Shown here in pieces: positions 11,913-24,984 of a DNA stretch of 64,000 bases; within the stretch, counting starts at the first letter, position 1; every line of letters begins with the position of its first letter. Under the pieces are notes generated by a model that had not been told where the DNA came from, did no database searches, and saw only the letters and a list, made by a program, of their open reading frames with translations. Both the position numbers and the translations under genes were made by a program. The stretch lies in NCBI RefSeq assembly GCF_016808095.1, contig NC_068973.1, positions 37,504,077 through 37,568,076 of the forward strand, given 5' to 3'. The DNA comes from Vigna angularis. Taxonomy: Eukaryota > Streptophyta > Magnoliopsida > Fabales > Fabaceae.

Positions 11913-13130
11913 TAGTAGGGTGGAAAAAATTAACTGTGAACTGTACTGAACTGTTAAAACTTGTAGTGAACCAAAAATTAGTTTATTTGAACTAAAATGA
12001 ATTAAAAATTAGTTTAGATAAATTGAACTGAACTATTTTTTTGTTATATCTGCACTCCACTAAACTACACTGAATTATAATATGAATCGAACTACTATGT
12101 ACCTAATATGTTTTCGAACTGCACTAATTTTAAACCAAACTATTTGTGAACTCTTTTTGAATTGCTTAACTAAATTATTAAACATTTTGTTTCAATTAAA
12201 AAACTAAAAAAAAGTAGTATTCATTCACTTCATTAATAATATATGTTCCTCATAAACAAAATAAAAGAGACATAAAACTAAGTAGATAGAAAAAATTTCT
12301 CTACTCAAGAATAGAAGTTCTCCCATAAACCATAATACATCTTCAATTATAAGTTGCATAATAAAATACAACTTATCAAAATATCTTTAATCATCTAAAT
12401 TAATAGCACTTGAACGTCCCACTGCATCTTGAGAGGTTATCTCTACAAAAAGAAATATTTCATCATTTTTGAAAACTTAAAATATAAATTAAAAAATATA
12501 TAATTTTTTCTTATAAACTCACATTGCTCAAATTTATCAAACTCTTTAGGATCCTCATAAAAAAAATATAGAGAAAGGTGTTCCTTTCAACCAATCTTGT
12601 ATGCAAACAAGTACTTCCACTATTATAGGAATTAAGAAAATACGATAAAGATTAACCACCCTTCCTCCTATACTAAATGCACACTTGGATGATACGGTAG
12701 AGATGGGAATGACTAACACCTCTCGAGCCATGTTTGCAAAGATAGGAAATCTAGTTGAGTTGACTTTCCACCAATGTAAAATATCAAGCTCAATTGACTT
12801 TGTATAAGATTCAGGATACTCTCTGAAATATTTATCAAACTCTTATATATAATCAAATATACATCCTGTAGCACTTAGGTAGAAAATCATGACATGAGGA
12901 ACATCGTCTTCATCATCTAGTTGGGATTCTTGTTGACTACTTTAAGAATCCTCCTCAATGCCTTGATATTGCTCATAAAATGTTTTTAAAGATGACAATA
13001 TTTTGATTGAAACTATCAATTTTTGTCTCTAGTGTTGATTGAAAAAGAAATGTGATGGGTAGGACATGATTAAAAAAGAAGGAAAATACAACAACATGGT
13101 TAACTGAATTGCAAATATAAGAGGTTCAAT
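11913..13130 (-). mobile_element. hAT transposon fragment with transposase dimerisation region
   Basis: Near 12400-12990 the minus strand encodes, with interruptions, a hAT C-terminal dimerisation domain: HWWKVNSTRFPIFANMAR (~12730-12780), then VLVIPISTVSSKCAFSIGGR, then VCIQDWLKGTP. The hAT signature is the Trp pair followed by the A-x-ER/SS-AFS-type block; here Ser-Lys-Cys-Ala-Phe-Ser replaces the usual residues. A likely terminus (TAGGGTGG, ~11913) is followed by GAACTG/GAACTAA subterminal repeats up to ~12190. The opposite terminus and TSD were not found, so the right limit is approximate. Inactive. Confidence 0.6.
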
Positions 13131-13475
13131 TTTGTGAACAATTCAAAAATTGCGGCATAAGAGATAAAGATCAAGATGAAGATCCACCATATAATGGAAA
13201 GAAATATTGATTTCAAAGAAAATAACATTCCTGAAAACTCTAATGCGATGATATTAAGGATCATAACGAACATAACGTTTTTTTATTAAGAGCATAGCCT
13301 ATAAAAGAATACTTAAAATATTGGTTAGTTAGTCTGTGAAGTTCATGAACATGAAGATGCACAAAACAAACACAACCAAAAGTACTTGTACCAAAAATAC
13401 CAGCATAAATAATATTGGGATATTGAGCCTATAGAGTTTAAAAACCATAAAAATATTCCTCAATTGGTAGACCTC

Positions 13476-13818
13476 CAGTTGGAAGTCCCACATCGACTAG
13501 AAATAAGGCCAATTTATAATATATAAGTGATGTGCAAACTTCACCTTACAAGCCGATTTTATGGGGTTGAGTTAGGTTTAAAAACCCATTTTCTAATATG
13601 GTATCAGAATCATGGTTAGAGCATATCCTAGCGAGTTGTAAGAGGACATTTTTGTTTTCACCCGTTGTCGGGCCCCTATCGGACCATCCCATTAATGTGT
13701 TGGAAGTCCCACATCGACTAGAGATAAGACCAATTTATAATATATAAGTGATGTGCAAACCTCACCTTACAAGCCGATTTTGTGGGGTTGAATTAGGCTT
13801 AAAAATCCACTTTCTAAT
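13476..13818 (+). mobile_element. TRIM nested in the Copia element
   Basis: LTR-like repeats at ~13476-13598 and ~13698-13818 share GTTGGAAGTCCCACATCGAC and GCAAACTTCACCTTACAAGC or its CCTCACC variant. A PBS complementary to initiator tRNA-Met (TGGTATCAGAAT, 13599-13610) follows the first. The ~100-base interior is non-coding. ACCTC at 13471-13475 and 13819-13823 is a probable 5-bp target duplication. Same family as 5423-5824 (opposite orientation) and 34710-35085. Confidence 0.8.
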
Positions 13819-14714
13819 ACCTCATTGTGTGAAATTAGACATCTCATACTCCAATTGAAACATTTGAGTTGTGTTGTCTTAATGATATATGTTTTTCATA
13901 TAATCACACATGTCCTTAGCAATATTATAATGTCACAAATTAAGAATAAAATAAAGCTCAACAAAGCTAAGTATTCAAATCATGATTTAGGCATTTTTAG
14001 TTTTCCGTTTGTTCAAATTTGCTAGAGTTGTAGGTGCTGGAATTTTGTCATCAATATGACCCCATAAAACTTTGCCTTTGACAAATAGTTTATATTGAAA
14101 TTCCCAAGGAGAATAATATTTGCTATTAAACCGAACAAGATAAGATTCAGATTTATCAAAAGACACGATGAAGAAAAATAAAGCCCTTCATTTAGGGTTT
14201 CTGATTTGTTGCTTTTTAAATTGTTGTGTTCTAGTATTTGCAACCTGCAGCAAACTCACGAAACTTTTCAGATCAAGACAAAACTTATAAAGAAGAATGA
14301 AAATTTTTGGATCAAGACCAAACTCATGAACAAATAAATGCGACAATTTCAATCACCCAAAATAGGTGTTTACTCCAACCCGAAGACACCCACAAAAATA
14401 CAATATTATAACCTAAGAAAAAACCACGTTCAGAGACCAAACTCTCGTACCATGTTAAAATATCAAGACAAAAAAAAAGACATACTATATGACACAGTTG
14501 TTTTGTTTGGAAAAACTTGTTTGTATTATGCAACCCTCTAATCTTAAATAGGTGGCATAACATATATTTACATGAAATGTTCCACGATAATAAAAGAAGT
14601 TATTATAAGAGATTTTCTATTTAGAAAGAGTAATAGTGAGATATTCCTAACAAATATTTATAAAATAATATATTAAAAACATAATAAATTATATTTATAC
14701 TCATCAACAATTGA

Positions 14715-15993
14715 TTTATCATTGTCCATTTTAGACTGTATCCACATTCCATAGTTTAACGATCTAAAGAATACATAAATTGCATTTTTTTCACAATCCA
14801 TGAAGGTGCAGGAAAGAATAGGTGGGTGGAGGAAGAAATAGCCCATACCTAGTATTGAAGCATAAATTTGGGCCGAATCCATTGAGATCCAAATATTTTT
14901 ATAAAGTCAGTGATACCACGTGTTATTTTTTATTAACAATGGTACAGTTCTTAATAAATGTTAAATACTGTGAAAGAGTACACAAATTTTAAACACAAGA
15001 GAGAAGCATTGCTACATCTCCTATTGAAGTTTTCCGTGTAACCTTGGCATCGAATTGAAGAACTTTCTCGCCAGCTCTTCCTTTACACCTTTTAATGTTT
15101 TGGATCAAACCCATTAAGACTTAATTCACCATTAATAACCTCACCTATGCCTATCATAATAATGGCATCTACAGCAACTTGCCCCACTGCGCCAAAAGCT
15201 CTCTTGCCAACAACAATTAATAATTATAAAGTTAAGATATCATTTTGGATAATATCAGTACCACAAAAGGGTTTTGATTTCAATTGCTTATGGTTCGTGT
15301 GAAAATGGAATTGTTCTGGGAGAGTTGAATTGGTGACAGTCCAAACATCATTTATAACAGACCAACAAAGTCTCTTCTGTAAGAGATAAGAGCGCTCTCA
15401 CTTTCAGTCTGCATCGTCACAGTTTTTTGAGTATACGATAGGTTAATGGATAATGGTTCCCTTATTAATAAGTAGGCAATTTAATTCAAACTCAACCTTA
15501 TAAAAGTTAAAGTAGTCACTAATACTCAAACAATATCTATATATCCTCACGTGGATCTTCTATAATTCATGATCTGTGTTGCATAATCGCACCTAACTTG
15601 ATACATGTTTTTGATTCACAGTAAGAATGCATATCCATTGAACTTTTGAAAGGTATATTAGCGATCGGTTTTCAAATTCTCCTTAGCAGTTGAGGGAGAG
15701 AAAGTAATTAAAGCATGGAACAATGTTGCATTGACTATAAGTAAAAGTCATCCATGAACTTTGACATCAATCATATGATCATCCTATGAGAGACAAAGAA
15801 ACTAAGCAAGGAGGCAGCAGCAGCCATGTGCCCAATGAGGAATTAAAAGTATAGAATCTCAAGCCAGGAATAATAAAATGAGAGAAAGAAACTGAAAGCA
15901 GTTGTAAAATCTTAAAGACGAACTTAGAACTACCCTTATTAATCCTAAGCATAGAAAGACCTCACTCATAGATTCATAACATATTAATTAGCT
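14715..15993. other. Intergenic, 3' side of the FIDDLEHEAD-like gene
   Basis: No gene seen. The part adjoining 15993 is the probable 3' untranslated region of the minus-strand gene. The open frame at 14673-14882 overlaps the Copia LTR and has no family resemblance. Confidence 0.4.
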
Positions 15994-18900
15994 TCAGTTG
16001 AGAGTAGCAGGATATCTGTTGATGCAGTCTAGCCAAGGGTTCCTTGAAGGCTTGGTGACTCTACGCATGGCACGCCACACAACACTGTTGCACTTGAAGC
16101 CAGACCCAAAAGCAAGTTGCCAAACACGGTCTCCTCTTCTCACACTCTCCTTTGCTTCCATGTAAGCCAGCTCATACCAAATGCTGCTGCTAGAGGTGTT
16201 GCCAAAGCGCTGCAGTGTCATCCTTGATGCCTCCATGTTCTTGTCGCTCAGCTCCAAGTTCCTCTGAAGCTCATCAAGAATGGTCTTGCTTGCAGCATGC
16301 ACACAGAAGTGCTCAAAAGCCAGTTTGTAGTCAGGAATGTATGGCTTCTTCATTGATGGAGAACTCCCATCAGTTTTGCTCCCAAATAGGTGCCTCCACA
16401 CAAGGGTCCCAAAGAACAGAAGCTGCTCGGAAAAGGGTAGCACCAACGGTCCTAGTGTGGTGATGTTGGTCTTTAGGGCATCACCACCAATCTCAATCAA
16501 GTCTTTGCTGATCTTTAGTCCCTTCAGTTTCTGCTCATCTTCTTCTTGGTACACACACCTAATTATGTGACACACATTTATTATCAGTCACCAAATAAGA
16601 AATGCTGCTTTTCGTTCATGAATGGTTATTCGTTGCCAACAATAGAAATAGGATGAGAAACTTGGCATGTTCCATTTTCGTTAAAGTGGATTTTCCTTGT
16701 GGGACACTTTGTTTGAAGGAGGGGTCCAACGTGTCTCCTCAGTTATTAGCTTCACGGTTGGAGGATGGAACTAAAATGTCAACCCTCTTTAAACATACAC
16801 TAATGATTTTGGAGATATTTTAGCACAATCTTGTTCAAGATTTTCTTAAGTAATAGCCACTGGTTTTGTCAAGTTGCAATCTGCTTTTTCAGTCAGAATT
16901 GGTGTACTGTGATGATGTTGAACTTAATATGGGATGCAAAGTACTTAATTTTCTACTAGTAAGTCCACTATAAAGAGTTATCTGAATTGGTCAACATAAA
17001 CAGAATATCTGATGACAAATGAGGATTAAATCCACAAATTTGATGTGATGTTTGACTGATATATTTTTCACTATTGCATTTTTTTGACATCAGAATACGT
17101 TACAGGACCTTGTGATGTGAAAAGTATTATAGAAGCTCTTAAAAGTCCAAATTTAGACGGCAAAGTCTTAATGATATATCCCAACAACCTTATGTCTCTG
17201 TAATTTTGGTTAAATGCATTTTCTATTCACGGGTCCACATCGAAAGTGGAGTATTTCCTAAAGGTTCAACTTAATAAAATAAATCATCTTATCTTGGTAG
17301 GGGATATATAGCTCTACATGCTTGTGTTTTTAAAGAAAAGAATTAAATTGAAATGTGTTCATAAATTGTGTAAAGACATGCATTTTTTGAAGACAAAAGA
17401 TCAAGTTAATTAAGAAGAAGAAAGAAAAACAAAACTTTCTGTAAACAAACAAATGATAATGTACAAGAAGGCTTATGTTATCTTGTCATTTCACAGGATT
17501 TTGTTTAGTTACATAAAAAATAGAATCACCAACACATCTTATTTAAGAATTAAAAACAATGTTTATTGAAAATCTTTTTACAATAATATAGTTAAGAACA
17601 GTAAAATTTAAGTCAGTAAATAATATGTTAAAATTGAAAAAACCGAAGTCAGTGATCAGTAATTCCTGCATAATCTAACATATGGAGAAAACTCAACCAA
17701 CATAACAAACCTAATAGTTCAAAACTATTCCACTCTCTTCAGTATATAATTTGTTTAAAGAGGTATTATTCATTTCTATATTTCAATTCACGCAAATTTT
17801 TGAAAGCAAAAGGAGAATGAAAATCAGAAGAGTAAGAAGGTGAACCTGAAGCTACGGTCATCAGCACCCTTATGTGTTCGAACAATATGCTCAAGACGGT
17901 ACTTGGCTCGGCTGTAGTCCCGGCGGCGGTTGGAGAGCAAGACGGCGGAGCAACCCATGCGGAAGAAACAGTTAGGAATGAGCATGGACCTGTCTTTTCC
18001 CTGGTACCAGTTGTAGCCCACCATCTCGGTGCTGACCACCACCGCGTAGTTATTAGGGTTTGCTTGCAGAATATCCTTAGCCAAGTCCACGGCTATGACC
18101 CCAGCACTGCACCCCATTCCTCCGAGGTTGTAGCTGAGGATGTTCCCCCTCATCTTGTAGTGGTTGATAATCATGGCTGACAGCGACGGAGTGGGGTTGA
18201 AGATGCTGCAGTTGACAACCAGAACGCCCACGTCCTTGGGGCGGACGCGGGTTTTCTCGAAGAGCTCGTCCAAGGCTCCGAACATGACCATGGAGGCCTC
18301 TGCACGACCCTCCTTCATGGTGGCGGTGTTCTCGGAGGAGGCCATAACGGGTTTGGGGATGTAGGTTTCGTCTCCGATGCCGGAGGACATTAACATCCTC
18401 TTTTGGAAGTGAAGACTCTCTTCGTCGAACTTCCCTGATTTTCTTGCAACTTCCATCAACTCCTCCCTTGACACCTGCCATGCCATGCAACGTATAATCA
18501 TTTACTTCATCTTTTTCATACCTATAAAACTTGATGCAACTGAATACCAATTTTTTCTAATATTTTCTTTTTCCATCAAAAATTGAGTTTTATTTTGACA
18601 AAAGTATGCACATCATTAAAGATTTAAAAATAAACGTATTTATTATTAAGGTATTATCTTCAACTTGTACAAGATTCTTTCTTATAATTGTTTTTTTGTC
18701 TTATTTTAAGGTATCTCTCCACAAATTATCTCTTACATTAATTGTTTTTCTTGAGCAAAGTACCCTTGATTGTTTTGTATTTTTATAGTCAATAAGCAAT
18801 AAATGTTTTAAATTGTTAAGATGATCTTAATTTTTTTTTCTTGTTAGTATTTTTGGAAATGACTAACAAAAGTTAATTACTTGTTTTTGCCACTTCAAAC

Positions 18901-20603
18901 TTTTGATCTTTATCCTTTTTATTTTTGTTTCAACATATTGATGGTTTTAGACTTTCAATATAAAATTAGTTAAGTGATTAAGACTGTTTTTTAGCTGAGT
19001 ATGGATACTTTGTGTTTCAAGGTACTTGTAGGATATAAAATTATTTCATGAAAAGATAAATCAAGTGGTTAGAAATTTGAAATAGTATGCAAAATTATTA
19101 AAGAGATCAATTAAACATTTTTTAATTTACGTGAAAAATCTAAATTTTCAAATGGAATTGAGAAGGGTGATCAGATCACCTATCGTATTAAACTTTCCTA
19201 ATAAATTTATTGTTATTTAACTACCTTGTAATTGATGTTATTAGTTAATAAGTGCCTTTAATACATACACATTAGAGAGGGAGAAACTAGTAAAGATTTT
19301 CTTTTGAAAAACAACTTTTTGTAAAAAGAAAGAAATATGAAAAACAAAAAGTAATAAAGGTCGATTCAATGGTAACTAATCATTTCCCATAAGAAGTTGA
19401 GTTCAACTCCTCTTTAGTTATGTAACTAGTTTTAAACGAGTTGTTTGATTTTTGAAGTATTAATAAACCTCTAAGATCCAACTTATATAACTTTTGTCGT
19501 ATGCAAAAATAAAATAAAAATAACATTACTACTAGTCATTGGAATAGTAGAAGATATATATATATATATATATATATCATTTAAAAATGTCAAACGACCA
19601 AGTACCGAAGTATTTAGATAAACTATGTTATTATTAAAAATTATGATTAAAATCATAAATATTCTTAAAAAAGCTAAACAAACATTTCTGGAAAATTTTA
19701 AATTCAAATTTAAAAACCATATAAATAGTTTTGAAAACCTAAGACAATTAAAGTGGTAATTATTTCTTGACCTACCAAAACAAATTAATAATCTCTTCTC
19801 ATTTTTGGTTACATACTATAGTTTTTATAATGAATTATAATTAAAAACTCCTATAATTTTGTTTTATAAGACCATTGAATTTGAAAGAAAAAAAGACTAG
19901 TTATTTAATAAAAAAATTATTGTAGCATATAAACCAATAAAATAAACATTTTTAAAATACACTAGTTGGATTAATTTATTGTAATGAGAAAATGGAACAG
20001 GGTCCAGAAGAATTTAAGGTGGCCAATGAGCAGTGTGTTTAGATAAACGAAAAGGAAGTGGGTACAATATAATGGATCCACCAATGATGGTGAAAATTCT
20101 TCTGGGTATAATCAAGCATTTATGAAAAAAAAAAAGCAGAGTGTTTTATATGATAACAGTGAAAAGTAAGGATAAGGAAAGCAAAAACATACCTTGAGTT
20201 CATCATCTGGTTTAAAGCATGCAAAATCAATGAGGTAAATGGGTCGAGGGCGTGACATGAAGTAAACAGACAAAGTGAAGACGAAGACCCCAAAGGAAGC
20301 AAGAACAGTGGCAAGGTCGTAACGCGCATCTTCCCAAAGCTTCTTCCAAAGGTCCTCTTTGCTGAGGCTTCCAACCTCAGCACTGAAGACCACCAGAAGA
20401 ACGGGTATGGTCAACAAGTATATGCCATGGTTTATCAGATAATGGTAACCCAATTTAACGTACTTGAGGTTAACGGACTGAAGAAAATCCGGCAAACGCC
20501 TCCTAACCCTGACGGAGAAGGTCAAGGAGCCAGCGTTTGGCCCAGAAGACTCAATCCCACGGTTGACAATCTCCGCCGAGAACAGATCACGTTCACTGGC
20601 CAT
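15994..20603 (-). CDS. FDH: FIDDLEHEAD-type 3-ketoacyl-CoA synthase (KCS10-like), 534 aa
   Basis: Condenses malonyl-CoA with long-chain acyl-CoA in the ER, the first step of very-long-chain fatty acid elongation. FIDDLEHEAD of Arabidopsis acts in epidermis and keeps organs from fusing. Exons: 20193-20603, 17846-18474, 15994-16558; all junctions are GT..AG and frame is kept (introns 1718 and 1287 bp). The FDH-specific N-terminus [16 protein letters not shown] (11-26) separates it from other KCSs. Two hydrophobic segments (~57-76 and ~98-117) fit the membrane anchors. Catalytic triad by family alignment: Cys259 (GGMGCSAG), His434 (HFCVH), Asn467 (RFGNTSSSS). Length is near the 550 aa of the Arabidopsis protein; the loop before KPYIPDYK is shorter. 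It ends [11 protein letters not shown]. Exon 2 is notably GC-rich against its surroundings. Looks intact. Confidence 0.96.
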
Positions 20604-20730
20604 GACGAACAATGATCTATATGAGATGATGATGATGATGATATTGTGAGTATATATATATATGTATATACTCACAATTTATGTGGGATTGTGTTGTGTA
20701 GATGTTTTATATTTATAGTAGGAAAATGGA
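20604..20730 (-). promoter_or_regulatory. 5' leader and core promoter of the FIDDLEHEAD-like gene
   Basis: Upstream of the ATG (minus strand) lies a short ATC trinucleotide run (~20622-20642). Next is a perfect 14-bp inverted repeat (20643-20656 and 20665-20678, ATTGTGAGTATATA arms, 8-base loop), then a TATAAAT motif (~20711-20717). The spacing puts transcription start near 20680, so the hairpin would sit at the very 5' end of the mRNA. Motif calls are by eye. Confidence 0.5.
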
Positions 20731-21641
20731 TGATACACGAGGTGGGTGAAAAAGAGTTAATGCTAGCACCTAATTGATGTTTGTGTAGTTGAGACTTTTC
20801 AACGGCCTTAATTTCTTCATTTAATGTAAGTGGGTGCCTGAGTTACAGTCCTAAACCAGAGGCTTCTGCAATGCCATTGTATCCACCACTCTTTCTAACT
20901 TTTTTCCTTCTTTCTTTCCATCTTCCTCTTTTGCAAGGAACAAAAACAAAATCAAAACGGAAATTTTCTAACATTTATGTCAATCAACTTCTTTCTCTAC
21001 TCTCTTGTGAACAATGAATGTTAGATCTAATTGGTCACACCAGCTGGCCCTCCACGTGTACGCATATGCTCTTCCTGTTATTACCTCTTCCTCACCTCGT
21101 CACTTACCTTTATGCAAATACAAAGATGTTGACAACACCTTCGCTCTCTTTCTATCATTTTATCACCAAACACTTCAAATTTATCACAGTAACTTATAAA
21201 TCACAAACATATAACTCATGTTAGTCTTATTTCTATGTTTTTCAGTACATGATGAAAACTCTGACCTCACTTTTGTTTTGTTTTGTTGGTCTCTGCTTAA
21301 AGTACAAACAAATTTATAACTAGAGGTACATGACTTCTCGTTGACATTTTCTTTAACCTAATTTCTCGTCATCTTTTAAATATAACAGCTAATACTGTGT
21401 GGCTTTTTAAATTTATTACATTCAAAAAATAATAAGAGTAATTTGAACTGTATATATAAAAAGTTGTGACAGAAATTTAAATGTGCCAACGCTAACCTAG
21501 CGTATGGTGGTGATGCAGAGGGCGTTAATGGCGCCAGCAAGAGAATGATATGGAAGTCACGGTTGAGATGGGAAGTTAATAACGTGTGTGATGGGTTTAT
21601 TGTCAGTTGGTATATACCACCATGAATGATTCAATGAAAGA

Positions 21642-21751
<110 letters not shown>

Positions 21752-22699
21752 GGTAAATGTAATATCACTAGCCTTGAATAAGTTTAGATGCTGAAGAATT
21801 TTTTAAATTTAAAAGATTTGGTAAAAATGTAATGGTAATATTTTAAAGATTAGGAATTTGCAATTTAAATTTTAAAGGATTCGTAAGAATATGAAATTAT
21901 AAGATTTGAAAGGATTTAGAAAAAAAAATGGTTTTTTTTTATACGTGTTAAAAAATAAATTACAAGTATGACTTTAACTTTTCATAGTTAAATGTATTTT
22001 GGCTATTAGTTATCTTTTACTATACAAGAAATACGATAATGTGAATCAAAAAATATATTTTAGTGTCAACGATAAGTCGTCGATAACAATTGGTACTAAA
22101 CTACTACATCATTATTAAAAATAATAAACACCTTTTTTTTTAATTTTCATAAATTATTTTAAAGTGGATAAAATTTTAAATATCCCATAAAAATAAATAA
22201 AGTATGAGTGGAGAATAAAATGATTATGATACTAAACAAAAAATAACAAATAAATAAAATATAGAAAATACAAACTATAATAATTAATTAATTAATGGTC
22301 TCTTACTCACTATCCTCTTGTATAGCATTTATTTACAAGTTCTGTGTCCTACCTCCATTTAAAGTGTTTAATTTATATATAATTAACTTAAACTGTTTTC
22401 ACATAAATCTTTACTAAAAACAATTCTCATCATTCTAATGTCTTCCAATACTCAACTATTTTCACATTTTTTATTTAGAATTTAAAAATAAAAAACTTAT
22501 TTAAGGTATTTTTGAGTTATTATTACTCAAATTCCTATTTTTTTTTCTAGAGCTAGATCCTTCCACCCTTTTAGCCATTAAAAAAATGGATAGATTTATT
22601 GAATTTTTTTATTTGTAAAATAAAAAATAAAATTTATTGAAAAATATTACTCTTGTTATTTTTTTCTTCTATTTTATTTTTTCTATAATTTTTTTGTCA

Positions 22700-22704
<5 letters not shown>

Positions 22705-22774
<70 letters not shown>
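22705..22774. repeat. (AT)n microsatellite, ~70 bp
   Basis: Pure AT dinucleotide run of about 35 units. Confidence 0.95.
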
Positions 22775-22778
<4 letters not shown>

Positions 22779-23786
22779 CACTTAAAATGCTTCAACTCAT
22801 ATATGATATTATAAGAGAGTTGCTTGCTAATTAAAACTGCATCCTATAATGTTTGTAATATTTATATTTTCAATTTATTAACCATAAATGAGTCTAGACC
22901 GTGTCGTTACGACTAAAGGAAAATGTTTAAAAATTCAGCAAGCCATAGTTCAACTATGAAAAGTAAATCAGAAAAAATAATATATTTTCTTTTTCCTTCT
23001 AGCAATCATGCATAATAACATTAAAACAAGTTGATCCAAGTATTTTAAAGATTGAAAAGTCTTTAATTCTTTAGCTTTGCTTGAACATGTGTTTTATGCA
23101 TTTAATTAAGCTAAAACTAGGTTATGTATGATATTTATTTTATGTCAATCAATTTTTTTTAAATAAGCTTTAAAAAATACTTTTAAGAATATAACTAATA
23201 TATTAAAACTTAATCTTGTCAATTGTTGTAAAAGTGATCAATTGGTAGATAATAAATTAGTGTGTACCATAATCAATTATATCACGTGTCTGAGTCGTTA
23301 TAATAAGAAATAATTAATTATTTGAAGTTGATCTCAAATATAATCATTTACATATAACAATTGTTTTGAAATTTATTATATTTGTTAAAATATAGTTTTG
23401 TATAACAAGTTTTTTATATATTTAAAAAATAATGAGTTATGGCGTTGTTGGGTTATTTTGAGAAAGAATAGACCGGAAAAATTAATTATCAAGAGAGAGT
23501 TTATGGTTTTCTTCTTTACATGTTACTTAATTTTTATTTTTTTTTATTCAATGTAAGATTTTTTATTCACTCCATATATACTCATCTGAACTACTTTAGA
23601 GTCTCTTTGAGAGAAAAATACAGAGAAGATTCATTATCAATAATCCTTAAACAAAACACATGTAAAATATTAAGACACTGTATTTAACCTAAAATCTTAC
23701 AAAAGTAAATTTATGAATTATTTTAATTATATATTACTCTACTTTTTTATTTTTATTCAATAAGACACAAAACCATACTTAAATTC

Positions 23787-23789
<3 letters not shown>

Positions 23790-23850
<61 letters not shown>
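23790..23850. repeat. (AT)n microsatellite, ~60 bp
   Basis: Pure TA dinucleotide run ending ~95 bases before the CACTA-like element. Confidence 0.95.
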
Positions 23851-23851
<1 letters not shown>

Positions 23852-23945
23852 CATGTTTTTCTAAGATTTTTGACTTGAATTTTTTTTATATAAAAAATAT
23901 GCCATAAACCTTATAAAAAATATATATGAGTGCCCATATATATTT

Positions 23946-24984
23946 CACGCAGAAAATGCTTTAGACGTCTGTTATTTTAGGTTTTTAACGTCAGATCCCG
24001 ATCCGATGTCTTTATGGGTGACGTTAATGGGACGTCGGACTCTATAGGTTAGACGTCTATATAGACGTCGAACTATATAGGTCAGACATCTATATAGACG
24101 TCGGACTCTATAGGTCAGACGTCTATATAGACGTCGGACTCTATAGGTCAGACGTCTAAAATGTCGCCGTATTTGATTGGATCTTTCTCCGCTTGAGGCC
24201 TCTCGAGTTGCTCCTGGCTCATGGTGATTCGATTTTACAACTTTATATTTTAGTTGAAGAGAATGGATTGTACGTTTTTTTTTTATTGGATGGTTTTAAA
24301 AATGTATTGGGGGGAATTGGAGGAGTGCAAAACGCAAGAAATCACCGCCCAAGAACGCTGCCCAAGGATACGAGCAAAACTGCACAAAAACTCAACGAAA
24401 ACGCATTTTAATCGGTTCAAATAAAAGATAATTCATCAAAGAGTAATGTAATCGGAGTAAAAATAATTTTAAACGGTGCAAAAGTGAGAAAATGAACCTG
24501 AAAAATGTAGCCCGTGGAGAGAAAACGCGAGGAAGATGATGAATAGTGAGTGCGCGTAACTGCTGCCTCGCGTTCGCAGTGTTTTAATGCAGACATTTAG
24601 AAGTCAGTTCCTCTCATAACAGACGTCTATAGAAGTCGGTTCCTGCCATAACAGACGTCTATAGACGTCGGTTCCCCCTACAACAGACGTCTAAATGACT
24701 TTAGAAGTCGGAGTTGTGGGATCAGATGTCTAAATGAAGTTAAAAAGTGACTTTTTAGATTTCTGGGCTGAGGATTTAGAAGTCGGTTCCCGCCATAATA
24801 GACATCTATAGACATCGGTTCCCCCACAATAGACGTCTAAATGACTTTAGAAGTCGGACCCCCTCATAGCCGACGTCTAAATAGTTGTTTTATTTACAGA
24901 AAATGTCACCGGTCATTTTTTACGTTGGATATTCGAGAGTCAAACGTCTAAAAAGTGATGTTAAAGGCTTTTTTTTCACTAGTG
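23946..24984. mobile_element. CACTA-like non-autonomous element with GACGTC subterminal repeats
   Basis: The right end, reverse-complemented, starts CACTAGTGAAAAAAAAGCC and soon reaches TTTTTAGACGTTTGAC. The left end starts CACGCAGAAAATGCTTTAGACG, a degenerate match. Both ends carry clusters of AGACGTCTA or GACGTCGG: about nine at 23960-24165 and about ten at 24590-24900. Many are arranged as short inverted pairs around TATA or TAT (AGACGTCTATATAGACGTC). Dense subterminal repeats are a mark of CACTA elements. There is no transposase: the 72-codon frame at 24193-24411 has no family resemblance. The 3-bp target duplication is not evident, so the superfamily is inferred. Confidence 0.55.

Larger units (their letters stand above)
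11424..14709 (-). mobile_element. Decayed Copia LTR retrotransposon with nested insertions
   Basis: LTRs at 11424-11690 and 14453-14709 are diverged direct repeats (both begin TG..AAAATATCAAGAC and end CATCAACA). Flanks are ATTGA at 11419-11423 and 14710-14714, a perfect 5-bp target duplication. On the minus strand the right LTR is followed by a PBS-like site (TGGTACGAGAG, 14442-14452). A polypurine tract (TTTGAAAGGGA, 11691-11701) precedes the left LTR. Surviving protein traces run in Copia order: gag-like WEFQYKLFVKGKVLWGHID (~14040-14120), an integrase-to-RT region (FGCVCFVHLHVHEL and FIGYAL, ~13280-13380), and the RNase H end (TKHTKLDCHYIQEAL, ~11835-11885). All are broken by stops and shifts. 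A TRIM (13476-13818) and a hAT fragment (~11913-13130) are inserted inside. Confidence 0.8.

Noticed and set aside
17872..18180. Open frames of 66-157 codons on other frames over FIDDLEHEAD-like exon 2
   Set aside because: They are shadows of the GC-rich KCS coding exon; none resembles a known protein.
19360..19420. tRNA- or SINE-like A/B-box spacing (TCAATGGTAAC .. GAGTTCAACTCC) in intron 1 of the FIDDLEHEAD-like gene
   Set aside because: The boxes are degenerate, no cloverleaf can be drawn, and no target duplication or poly-A/T tail is visible. A decayed SINE is possible but not supportable.
24193..24411. 72-codon frame inside the CACTA-like element
   Set aside because: No transposase motif and the frame overlaps repeat arms; not considered coding.
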